Shown in pieces: positions 1-7,554 of a stretch of DNA of 64,000 nt. The stretch is from positions 344,423-408,422 of the forward strand of contig JBMYSZ010000001.1 in assembly GCA_049603835.1 (NCBI GenBank), in the 5' to 3' direction. Positions within the stretch are counted from its first letter, which is position 1. The number at the start of each line of letters is the position of its first letter. The notes beneath the pieces are model-generated. The model saw only the letters and a program-made list of their open reading frames with translations. It did not search any database and was not told the DNA's origin. Source of the DNA: Mangrovicoccus sp049603835. GTDB lineage: Bacteria > Pseudomonadota > Alphaproteobacteria > Rhodobacterales > Rhodobacteraceae. The translations under genes were made by a program, and so were the position numbers.

Positions 1-330
1 GTCCATGGAGAACGGAGTGATGATATGCGCTTCGGTGCCGAAACCGATAGTCGCGGCCAGCGGCTGACCGGCCAGCATATGCGCGCCGTCCAGAGTGCCG
101 GAGATTACGCCGTCCAGAAGAACTTTCCAGTTCGCCTGCGCTTCGAGAGTTACGAAAAGACCTTCGTCCAGGAAGTAGCCATTTTCATATGCAACCGCCA
201 GCGGGGCCATATCGGTCAGCTTGATGAAGCCGAAGGTCAGCTCGTCTTTTTCCAGCTCCAGCTCAGCGAAAGCTGGGGCAGTCAGGGCGGCGGTGCAAAG
301 CAGCGCGCAGGTGAGAGTATTTTTGATCAT
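1..330 (-). CDS. nrtA: Nitrate ABC transporter substrate-binding protein, NrtA/CmpA family (partial, 3' end outside window)
   Basis: Only the first 110 codons are present; the reading frame is open at the left window edge. It begins with a Sec-type signal peptide (hydrophobic core, cleavage expected after PAFA, about residue 22). The mature start, with FGFIKLTDMAPLAVAYENG and then ISGTLDGAHMLAGQPLA, is typical of the nitrate/bicarbonate-binding NrtA/CmpA proteins that deliver substrate to an ABC importer in the periplasm. The start is the ATG at 330 with GAGGACC just upstream. It resembles nasS upstream on the same strand, as expected because NasS is derived from an NrtA-like fold. The leader before it carries an ANTAR-type RNA and a terminator, so expression is probably nitrate-controlled through NasT. 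Nitrate rather than another anion is inferred from the nasST neighbours. Confidence 0.85.
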   Translation of the reverse strand, partial: MIKNTLTCALLCTAALTAPAFAELELEKDELTFGFIKLTDMAPLAVAYENGYFLDEGLFVTLEAQANWKVLLDGVISGTLDGAHMLAGQPLAATIGFGTEAHIITPFSMD

Positions 331-368
331 TACGGTCCTCGGTCGATGGTAGAGCCTGGTGCAAACGC

Positions 369-420
369 AAAAAAAGCCACACGATCCGTCACGCGACATC
401 GCGCATACGGGTCGAGCGGC
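369..420 (-). terminator. Intrinsic terminator (attenuator) in the nrtA leader
   Basis: Read on the minus strand, a long hairpin pairs 407-420 with 376-389 (14 pairs, two mismatches) around an inner CGCG-AUGU-CGCG stem, and is followed directly by seven U (375-369). It ends about 40 bases before the nrtA start, inside the leader, so it would stop transcription unless overridden. Its place just after two hexaloop hairpins matches the known arrangement of ANTAR-antiterminated nitrate-assimilation leaders. Confidence 0.8.
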
Positions 421-437
421 TTTGCTCGGGGATTAAA

Positions 438-477
438 CCCACAACTTTGGGGGCGAGGTCTGAACATCCTTGTTCAG
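438..477 (-). ncRNA. ANTAR-type two-hairpin antiterminator element (NasT target)
   Basis: On the minus strand, hairpin P1 (477-460) is CUGAAC, loop AAGGAU, GUUCAG, with a perfect six-pair stem. A six-base linker follows, then hairpin P2 (453-438) with loop AAAGUU closed by a C-rich arm and GUGGG, which leaves one mismatch or bulged U. Both hexaloops have A at position 1 and G at position 4, the published signature of RNAs bound by ANTAR-domain proteins. The element sits immediately before a terminator and upstream of nrtA, and nasT (ANTAR) is encoded next door. Binding itself is inferred. Confidence 0.75.
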
Positions 478-678
478 CTGTTCTTTGAATAAGCCGCGTC
501 TTGCACCCAGGAAATACTTTTCATGCCACTTGGCCCAAAAAATGCGTCGGGAATGCTGCAATTGGATATTTCGCGATTAAAAAATATGCGCTGCACTGCA
601 GAATGCCGCTGGATTGGACCAAATGAAAATTCAAATTGATGGCTATATTGGGATTGTGACCGAAAATTCCGCGTCTCA

Positions 679-713
679 GAAAAACAAAAGCCACGGTTTG
701 CGCCGTGACTTTT
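679..713 (-). terminator. Terminator downstream of nasS
   Basis: On the minus strand a seven-pair stem (GTCACGG at 709-703 with CCGTGGC at 696-690, six-base loop) is followed by TTTTGTTTTT. It lies 40 bases past the nasS stop codon. It suggests that nasT-nasS ends here and that the nrtA unit has its own promoter between about 480 and 680, which I could not assign. Confidence 0.7.
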
Positions 714-749
714 GCGGTTTTCTTGGGGGGATTCTTTCGCAGAGAGGCC

Positions 750-1928
750 TTAGCCGGGGCGCTGCGGATCGAAAACATGACCGTTAAAGAAGCGATCCGG
801 CCCCAAGAGCATCTGCCCTTTGGTCGAGGCCACCGCCTCTTCGTGTTGCAGCGATCCTTCAAGCTTCTCAGACGCGCCAGGCATATCGATCCCCAAAGGC
901 GCAATATGATCGCGATAAAGATCGCTACGGAAACATGTTTTGCCCACATCCATGGCTAATGCCCGGTCCATTCCCATGCGACGCGCGATATTGCCCGCAA
1001 TCCAAGCTGCTTGACTCCGCCAGGGGAAATTCGTGGCCTTGCGATAGAAATGTAGGAAATTGGGGGCTTCGGCCTGCCAACCTCGGTTCGAGGTCTGGAT
1101 AGAGCCATTCAGCGCCCGGTCGATAATGCTCACTGGGATATCCAGATATTCCGCCCGACCCAGGATTTCGCCCGCCACAGAGCGGTTGGATCTATCGCTT
1201 AGCCAACGGGCGGCGCGGCTGATGGCGCGCATAACCGATCCGGTCGTGTCGGGATTGTCTTCGATCCAGGAATGGCGCGCGGCCAGCACTTTTTCGGGCG
1301 CGAAGGCCCAGATTGCGGCGCCGGGCAAAACCAACTCACCTGCATTTTGCTCTACCGCGAAACTGCCCCATGGTTCGCCCACGCAGAAAGCGTCTAGCTC
1401 TTTTTCCGCCATGGCCTGGGGCATCAACTGCGGTGGAACCGTGCGCACATCCAGCTCGCCCGGGGTCGACACGCCCAAAGCGCCAAGCCAATGATATAAA
1501 AGCTCCGCATGCATAGAAAACGGGAAAGGCACCCCAACCCGCAAGCGCCGATCCGTGGCGGTGACCAGCTGCTGGCCAGTGCCGATAGGATCGAAGAAAT
1601 CCCCATCCCAGCCATTCACGCGCATGCGCTCGGCGATTTCAGTGCTGACACCGATTACATTGCCATTCACCGACAAGACCATCAGCGCGTCAACTTTGGT
1701 GGGCAGACCGCCCAGCCCCAATGACATGGCAATGGGCAAAGGCGCCAACATATGGGCGATATCCAAATGGCCCAAAACCAGCATATCGCGCAATGCCGAC
1801 CAAGACGGTTGGCGCTGCAACACCAAATCCACGCCTTCTTCGGCCGCAAAACCCAATTCCCGCGCCACAGCCAAAGGCGCGCAATCCACAAGCGGGATGA
1901 ACCCGCAGGTTACTTTTACTGTACTCAC
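750..1928 (-). CDS. nasS: NasS-type cytoplasmic nitrate sensor (NrtA-like)
   Basis: This 392-residue protein has the NrtA/CmpA substrate-binding fold (start VKVTCGFIPLVDCAPLAVA; later GEPWGSFAVEQ and FRSDLYRDHI) but begins directly with the mature fold and has no signal peptide or lipobox. That marks it as the cytoplasmic sensor NasS rather than a periplasmic binding protein. In Paracoccus and Azotobacter, NasS holds the ANTAR antiterminator NasT inactive until nitrate or nitrite binds. The GTG start at 1928 overlaps the nasT stop as GTGA, so the two are probably translationally coupled, in keeping with a stoichiometric pair. It differs from transporter NrtA mainly by location and by the nasT partner. 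Confidence 0.88.
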   Translation of the reverse strand: MSTVKVTCGFIPLVDCAPLAVARELGFAAEEGVDLVLQRQPSWSALRDMLVLGHLDIAHMLAPLPIAMSLGLGGLPTKVDALMVLSVNGNVIGVSTEIAERMRVNGWDGDFFDPIGTGQQLVTATDRRLRVGVPFPFSMHAELLYHWLGALGVSTPGELDVRTVPPQLMPQAMAEKELDAFCVGEPWGSFAVEQNAGELVLPGAAIWAFAPEKVLAARHSWIEDNPDTTGSVMRAISRAARWLSDRSNRSVAGEILGRAEYLDIPVSIIDRALNGSIQTSNRGWQAEAPNFLHFYRKATNFPWRSQAAWIAGNIARRMGMDRALAMDVGKTCFRSDLYRDHIAPLGIDMPGASEKLEGSLQHEEAVASTKGQMLLGPDRFFNGHVFDPQRPG

Positions 1929-2509
1929 TTCAAAAGCTCCGCCGCGGTCACCAGGGCTTGGGCGACGTCAACTAGTTTCTTGCCTTGGTCCATGGCGGCC
2001 TTGCGGAGCAATGCATAGGCCTCGTCCTCGGTAATCCCTCGCGCCTTCATCAAAAGCCCTTTGGCGCGGTCAATTGTTTTGCGTTCCACCAGCGCCGTCT
2101 TTGCCGCTTCGAGTTCGCTGCGCATCTGGCTGACCATATTGAAACGGGCAATCGCCGCATCCAATACAGGCTTGATCCGCGCCGGGGTTAGACCATCCAC
2201 CACATAAGCACTCAGCCCGGCCTCAATCGCCGCGCGGGTGGTTTCATTATCGGTCCGATCCACAAACATCGCCACCGGGCGCTCCTTTGCGCCAGAGGCA
2301 AGGCTCATGGATTCCAATGTGTCACGGCTTGGATTTGCAATATCGATCAAGACCACATCTGGATCGATCTCAGCCAATTTGCGGGCCATGGAGGTTTCAT
2401 CCCCCAAAACAATCACGTCAAAATCGCCCGCCTCGCGCAGACCATCCACGATCATCCGGGAGCGGTCTACATCCTTCTCGACAATGGCAATTTTTAACCT
2501 TTGGCCCAT
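1925..2509 (-). CDS. nasT: NasT-type ANTAR response regulator/antiterminator
   Basis: The protein (194 residues from the chosen start) has an N-terminal receiver-like domain (LKIAIVEKDVDRSRMIVDGL, then DVVLIDIANPS) and a C-terminal three-helix ANTAR RNA-binding domain containing IDRAKGLLMKARGITEDEAY, from about residue 130 to the end. ANTAR proteins bind paired hexaloop hairpins and prevent formation of a terminator; such an element lies in the nrtA leader 1.4 kb downstream. I chose the ATG at 2509 because AAGGAC sits at the right distance; a GTG at 2524 would add five residues. The gene overlaps nasS by four bases. It probably activates nitrate assimilation when NasS releases it. Confidence 0.9.
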   Translation of the reverse strand: MGQRLKIAIVEKDVDRSRMIVDGLREAGDFDVIVLGDETSMARKLAEIDPDVVLIDIANPSRDTLESMSLASGAKERPVAMFVDRTDNETTRAAIEAGLSAYVVDGLTPARIKPVLDAAIARFNMVSQMRSELEAAKTALVERKTIDRAKGLLMKARGITEDEAYALLRKAAMDQGKKLVDVAQALVTAAELLK

Positions 2510-2645
2510 GGCCTTGTCCTTCACCCAATTGGCTGATTGCTCAATCTCTAAGCGCTGATCCCTTGGGAATAATCCGGAGCTTCTTTAGAGGCGATGAATT
2601 CTTCGGCAGTGGCGCGGGCAAGTGCTGGCAATCTGGGCGACCTGC

Positions 2646-3422
2646 CTAGTCTTGTGGCGCGAAAGGGTCAAGCGGATAGCCAACCCCCGCCAGATAGAGC
2701 CCGTGCGGCGGGCAAACCGGACCGCAAGCTGCCCGCTCTTTGGCGGCCAAGGCCTCGGCCACGCGCTCGGGCGGCCAAGAACCGGCGCCGACCCGCTCTA
2801 AAGTGCCCACAAAGCTGCGCACTTGGTTGTGCAGAAAGCTTCGGGCGCGCACATCAAAACGGTATTCGACCCCACCGGGATAGGGGTGTTCGCTCACATC
2901 CAGCCGGTCGAGAGTTTTCACCGGACTATCGGCCTGGCAAATCGACGAGCGGAAAGTGGTGAAGTCATGATGCCCAATCAGATGGCGCGCGGCGTCGGCC
3001 ATGGCTGCGGCATCCAGCGGATGATTGACCTGCCACACCAGCCCCGCATCATGGGTCATAGGTGCGCGCCGGGCCACCAGACGAAACAGATAGCGCCGCT
3101 CCCTTGCGGAAAAGCGTGCATGCCAGTCATCGCCAATTTCGGCGATGTCCACGATGGAGACCGGGTTAGGGCGCAGATGATGATTAAGCGCCCCAGCCAG
3201 TTTGAACGGATCCCAGGCTTTCGACATATCGCAATGCGCCACTTGCCCAAAAGCATGCACCCCTGCATCGGTGCGCCCGGCGGCGGCAATCGACGGGACA
3301 GAGCCATCAAGCTTGCGCAAGGCTTCTTCTATGGCTTGCTGCACCGAAGGCTGATCGGCTTGGCGCTGCCAACCGGCGAAGGGGGCGCCATGATATTCGA
3401 CTTTAAGGGCGTAACGCGGCAT
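2646..3422 (-). CDS. truA: tRNA pseudouridine(38-40) synthase TruA
   Basis: A 258-residue TruA of normal length. The catalytic aspartate is D52 in AAGRTDAGVHAFGQ, and the start MPRYALKVEYHGAPFAGWQR is typical. It converts uridines 38-40 of the tRNA anticodon arm to pseudouridine. The gene is on the minus strand upstream of nasT, with a 136-base gap, and is divergent from the YcjX gene. ATG start. Confidence 0.96.
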   Translation of the reverse strand: MPRYALKVEYHGAPFAGWQRQADQPSVQQAIEEALRKLDGSVPSIAAAGRTDAGVHAFGQVAHCDMSKAWDPFKLAGALNHHLRPNPVSIVDIAEIGDDWHARFSARERRYLFRLVARRAPMTHDAGLVWQVNHPLDAAAMADAARHLIGHHDFTTFRSSICQADSPVKTLDRLDVSEHPYPGGVEYRFDVRARSFLHNQVRSFVGTLERVGAGSWPPERVAEALAAKERAACGPVCPPHGLYLAGVGYPLDPFAPQD

Positions 3423-3542
3423 GGAGCGCGCGCTATCTCATGACTGCGCCCGATGCAACCTGTTCGCAAAGCTGTGAAGTCAAGACTTGGCGCGGGGCGG
3501 CCAAGCGCCTAGGTCTTGGCGCAAAGGAAAAAGGGACGGGAC

Positions 3543-4973
3543 GTGCTGGGCTCGATTGCGGATAGTGTGATGCGCGGGGTGGAAGACGCCACCGGCGCGA
3601 TGTCAGAAGCTTTTTTAGAGCCGGTGGTGCGTTTGGGGGTGACCGGGCTGAGCCGTGCGGGCAAGACGGTCTTTATCACCTCGCTCGTGGCTAATCTTTT
3701 GGATCGCGGGCGGATGCCGCAGCTTTCGGCAGCGGGGCAGGGGCGGATCCTGACCGCTTATCTCCAGCCCCAGCCCAGCGATATGCTGCCGCGTTTTGCT
3801 TATGAAGATCACCGGGCTCGGCTGTCTGGTCCCGATCCGCAATGGCCCGAAAGCACCCGCGCGATTTCTGAGCTGCGCCTATCTTTCCGGGTGCAGCCGC
3901 ATGGGTTGATTGGCGGGATCACCTCGCTTGGGGGGCTCATGGGGCCGCGCACCGTGCATCTGGATATCGTCGACTATCCAGGCGAATGGTTGCTGGATTT
4001 GGCGCTGCTGGAAAAATCCTATAGCGCTTGGTCCGAGGAAACATTGGCGCGGATCGAAAACCGAGCCGAGGCAGAGCCCTATTTGGCGGCGATGCGCGCG
4101 GCGGCGCCCCGCGATCCAATTGACGAACCCTTTGCGCAGAAATTGGCAGAAACCTATGCTAGCTATCTGCAAATGGCGCGGCAGGCGGGCTATTCCGATT
4201 GCACGCCGGGACGGTTTTTGCTGCCGGGTGATCTGGCGGGGTCACCGGTTTTAACCTTTGCCCCCTTGCCGCCTGATCAGAATGCGCCGCGCCGCTCGCT
4301 TTGGCGGGAAATGGAACGGCGCTATGAGGCCTATAAATCCCATGTGGTTCGGCCGTTTTTCCGCGATCACTTTGCAAAAATCGATCGCCAGGTGGTGTTG
4401 GTAGATGTGCTGGGCGCTTTGCATGATGGCCCCAAAGCTGTCGAAGATCTCCGCCTGACATTGCGCGATATTTTGCAGGCCTTCCGGCCGGGCTCCGCCT
4501 CGATCCTAGGGAAATTGCTTGGGGCGCGGCGGGTGGAAAAGATCCTGTTTGCCGCCACTAAAGCCGATCATTTGCACCATTCGCAGCATGCACAGCTGAC
4601 CGCGATCATGGAGGCCTTGGTGCGCGATGCGCGCGACCGTGCGGCTTATGCAGGGGCGCAAACCTCGGCCATGGCTTTGGCGGCGCTGCGCGCAACGATC
4701 GAGGAAACCCGCCCGCATCAGGGCCGCGATTTGGATGTGGTGCGCGGTCGGCGCTTGGATACGGGAACCGAAGCCGCTTTTTATCCAGGCGCTTTGCCCC
4801 AGGACGCGCAGGATGTGTTGGCGCCCGCACGATCCGGGGCCGAACAATGGCTGGCCGCCGATTACCAAGTTATGCGCTTTGCGCCGCCGCTTCTCAAACT
4901 CGCGCCTGAAACCGGCCCGCCGCATATCCGGCTGGACCGTGCCGCGCAGTTTTTATTCGGAGATAAACTATGA
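3543..4973 (+). CDS. YcjX family P-loop NTPase (DUF463)
   Basis: A 476-residue YcjX-like protein with Walker A GLSRAGKTVF at about residues 35-44 and later family segments (VDYPGEWLLDL, VLVDVLGALHDG, ATKADHLHHSQH). The family has a GTPase-like fold and is tied to envelope and stress functions, but no reaction is established. The ycjF-type gene follows with an ATGA overlap, the usual pairing. I chose GTG at 3543 because AAGGG lies seven bases upstream; an in-frame TTG at 3516 has no ribosome-binding site and would add nine residues. It is divergent from truA. Confidence 0.87.
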   Translation: MLGSIADSVMRGVEDATGAMSEAFLEPVVRLGVTGLSRAGKTVFITSLVANLLDRGRMPQLSAAGQGRILTAYLQPQPSDMLPRFAYEDHRARLSGPDPQWPESTRAISELRLSFRVQPHGLIGGITSLGGLMGPRTVHLDIVDYPGEWLLDLALLEKSYSAWSEETLARIENRAEAEPYLAAMRAAAPRDPIDEPFAQKLAETYASYLQMARQAGYSDCTPGRFLLPGDLAGSPVLTFAPLPPDQNAPRRSLWREMERRYEAYKSHVVRPFFRDHFAKIDRQVVLVDVLGALHDGPKAVEDLRLTLRDILQAFRPGSASILGKLLGARRVEKILFAATKADHLHHSQHAQLTAIMEALVRDARDRAAYAGAQTSAMALAALRATIEETRPHQGRDLDVVRGRRLDTGTEAAFYPGALPQDAQDVLAPARSGAEQWLAADYQVMRFAPPLLKLAPETGPPHIRLDRAAQFLFGDKL

Positions 4974-6001
4974 ACGGCCCCCAAAATGGTCCGGTGGTGT
5001 TTGACCTAGAGACCGAGCTCTCCGCACCCGCTGATCCGACCGCCGCGCCGCCTGTGCCCGAGGAAACAAGCGCGGTTTCACACGGACATGGCCAAGCAAT
5101 GACCCAGCTAACGGCCATGGCGGCGCGGCCCGTCTCGCCACTGCGCCGCTGGTTTCTGGCCGTGTTCGGCGCCTTTGCGATGGCAATGATCGGCTGGGCA
5201 AGCTGGGCGGCGATTGCGGCTTTGGTGGCGAAAATCCCGGTTTTGGGCGGTTTTGTTGCGCTGCTTGGGGCTTTGAGTTTGGCAATCGCTCTGTTGTTGG
5301 TGATCAAAGAGATCGCGGCTTTGTCCCGTTTGGCCCGGCTCGATCATCTGCGGCAAGCAGCCGACCGGGTTTTGGCAGAGCATGATCTGACCGCCGCGCG
5401 CAAGCTGGGGCTGCGATTGCAAGGCTTTTACCGGCAAAGAGTGGATTTGAAATGGAGTGGCGCGGATTTGGAGGCGCGGCTGAACGATGCCTTTGATCCC
5501 GACGCAGCACTGGCAGCTGCCGAGCAAGCCATGGTCAGCCCACTCGATGCAGCTGCGATCCGAGAGGTCGAGGCCGCCGCGCGGCAAGTCGCGACGGTCA
5601 CCGCCCTGGTTCCCTTGGCCTTGGCGGATGTGATCACCGCTATGGTGGTCAATCTGCGAATGGTGCGGCGGATCAGCGAAATCTATGGTGGTCGCGCCGG
5701 GACGTTGGGATCTTGGAAATTGATCCGCGCGGTCTTTGTGCATCTGGCCGCCACCGGGATTGTGTCCGCTGGCGATGATTTGGTGACGTCTGTGCTGGGC
5801 GGATCAGCGCTAAGCCGAATTTCGCGCCGCTTTGGCGAAGGCATTGTGAATGGTGCCCTAACCGCACGGGTCGGTGTGGCCGCGATCGAGATTTGTCGCC
5901 CGCTGCCTTTCCTTGCGTCAGAGCCACCAAAGGTTAGCCAGCTGGTGCGGCGTGCTTTATCCGGGCTCTTTGCCCAAGCCGAGCAAGCTAAAGCGCAATA
6001 G
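4970..6001 (+). CDS. YcjF-type TIGR01620/DUF697 membrane protein
   Basis: A 343-residue protein with a hydrophilic, low-complexity N-terminus of about 50 residues, then two close membrane spans at about residues 65-110, then a soluble region and a C-terminal DUF697-like part (IYGGRAGTLGSWKLIRAVF, LTARVGVAAIEICRPLPF). It starts in the stop codon of the YcjX gene (ATGA), so the two are co-translated. The molecular function is unknown; the partnership with YcjX is conserved across proteobacteria. Confidence 0.85.
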   Translation: MNGPQNGPVVFDLETELSAPADPTAAPPVPEETSAVSHGHGQAMTQLTAMAARPVSPLRRWFLAVFGAFAMAMIGWASWAAIAALVAKIPVLGGFVALLGALSLAIALLLVIKEIAALSRLARLDHLRQAADRVLAEHDLTAARKLGLRLQGFYRQRVDLKWSGADLEARLNDAFDPDAALAAAEQAMVSPLDAAAIREVEAAARQVATVTALVPLALADVITAMVVNLRMVRRISEIYGGRAGTLGSWKLIRAVFVHLAATGIVSAGDDLVTSVLGGSALSRISRRFGEGIVNGALTARVGVAAIEICRPLPFLASEPPKVSQLVRRALSGLFAQAEQAKAQ

Positions 6002-6004
6002 CGC

Positions 6005-7267
6005 TTAGCCGGCTGCTTTTAGCGATGCGGTAGGGCTTGTTTCGCCGGCCAGATTAGCGGCATTTGTTTGGATGACCCGGTTGAGATTGTCGATTTGCAA
6101 AAGCCGCTGCTCAATCGAATCTTGGAACAAATCCAGCTGACGGATAATTTCAATCAAGCTTTCGCCCTCTTTCGGCAAGCGCGCGCCTTCGATCTTACAC
6201 ATCATCCTGGTCGCGCCCAAACCAGTGATCAGGCGTTTCATATCCCGCACCGCTTGGCTGAACCGATCCGCCTGGGCCAAAATTCGGCATAAACCCTCAT
6301 TGGAGAGGCTGGCATAATGTTCGGCCTGGCTTTTGAGAATGGCTGCCTCGCGTTGGGCCACATCATCGCTGCTCCAATGCGATTCTTTCAAAAAGGCTGT
6401 GCAGGCCTCTGATTGGACCATCGCGGTCCCTTTTAGGAAAAGCCCCTCATGCACGGCAGTGACAATTTCGGAAAAGGCGCTAGAGCTGTCATTCATGAAT
6501 TCCGCCACCCAAGTGCCGATTTCATGGCTCATAATGCCGTAATTGGCGGAAATCACACTTATCGGCCCCCCGGCAGCCTCAAGCCGAGAGGCGAGAATCC
6601 GCATGTTATGGGGAATCCCGCGAATTTTTTCGAAAGTTCTAAATAATGCGGCGGTTTCGGTTTCGACCTTTTTCACAGCTTCGGTGATGCCGTTGAATTG
6701 ATCCATTTGCAGATCGCAGGTGATTCCCATTTGTTCGCCCCGGCTTGCCAATTCTTGCGACAAGGCATGGGCCATAAAGCTGGTGTAATCTGTAAAACCC
6801 AGCTCATTGATCCGGGCCATCAGCAGCTTTGCGCTTGCCTCTGGGCTGAGCCCCTCTTTCTTTTCCTTTGCGCGAAGGGCGGCATATTCTTCTTCGACAG
6901 TCTTTTTAAGGTCGCTGGTGGGTTTGATCCGCACCGACAGATAGCCTCCCTCAACCGGTGTCACTATCGCGAAAACCCAATAATATAGCCCATCTTTAGC
7001 CAGGTTTTTCACATAAGCACCAATAGGTTGGCCTTTTTTGATGGTTTCCCACAAAAGCCAAAAAACCGCCTTGGGCATGTCATCATGGCGAATTACTTTA
7101 TGGGGAGCGCCCAGTAATTCTGTCCAGTCGTAATCGGCGACGCGTTGGAACACTTTATTGCCGGATGCGATGACCCCACGATCATCGGTTCTGGAAAAGA
7201 AGATTTCATTCGCTTTGAATGGCGCTTCGCCAGAGGTGGGACGGGATGCGGTTGTTTGCCTGGACAT
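6005..7267 (-). CDS. PAS-domain protein with a chemoreceptor-like C-terminal region
   Basis: The N-terminal 120 residues form an Aer-type PAS domain (IFFSRTDDRGVIASGNKVFQ, then IRHDDMPKAVFWLLWETIKK). The rest is helical, and GIPHNMRILASRLEAAGG resembles the tip of a methyl-accepting chemotaxis hairpin, but the following glutamate-rich signalling helix is not conserved. No membrane span is visible, so this is likely a soluble sensor. Known family members of this kind have no firmly assigned role; sensing of redox or a small ligand is an inference. I chose ATG at 7267; an in-frame TTG at 7300 would add 11 residues. Neither has a strong ribosome-binding site. It is convergent with the YcjF gene (3-base gap) and divergent from ileS. 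Confidence 0.7.
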   Translation of the reverse strand: MSRQTTASRPTSGEAPFKANEIFFSRTDDRGVIASGNKVFQRVADYDWTELLGAPHKVIRHDDMPKAVFWLLWETIKKGQPIGAYVKNLAKDGLYYWVFAIVTPVEGGYLSVRIKPTSDLKKTVEEEYAALRAKEKKEGLSPEASAKLLMARINELGFTDYTSFMAHALSQELASRGEQMGITCDLQMDQFNGITEAVKKVETETAALFRTFEKIRGIPHNMRILASRLEAAGGPISVISANYGIMSHEIGTWVAEFMNDSSSAFSEIVTAVHEGLFLKGTAMVQSEACTAFLKESHWSSDDVAQREAAILKSQAEHYASLSNEGLCRILAQADRFSQAVRDMKRLITGLGATRMMCKIEGARLPKEGESLIEIIRQLDLFQDSIEQRLLQIDNLNRVIQTNAANLAGETSPTASLKAAG

Positions 7268-7554
7268 GTAAATTCGATCCACGATTGAAGACAGCGCCAA
7301 AGGTGAAACATGTCAGTGTGGCATGGCTCACCTGCAAAAGATGTAAGGCCTGCATCTTTGCAGTCGGTTAATGACAAATGATCTTTCGGGTGCTTTACCC
7401 TTCTGAGCCTCGCTTTTATAAGGCGCGCCATGAAATGCGTGATGACGACCCCTTTGCGAATTATTGGCCCGGCGCTCCGTTGAGCGGCCGGGTTATCGCC
7501 AGTTATTGGGGCCTAAGCCTCTGATCTTTCTCATTCGCAAGGGGACCTTCCCGA

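Noticed and set aside
480..680. Possible sigma-54 promoter for nrtA
   Set aside because: A GTGGCATG-like stretch has no matching GC element 10 bases on, so the promoter class remains unassigned.
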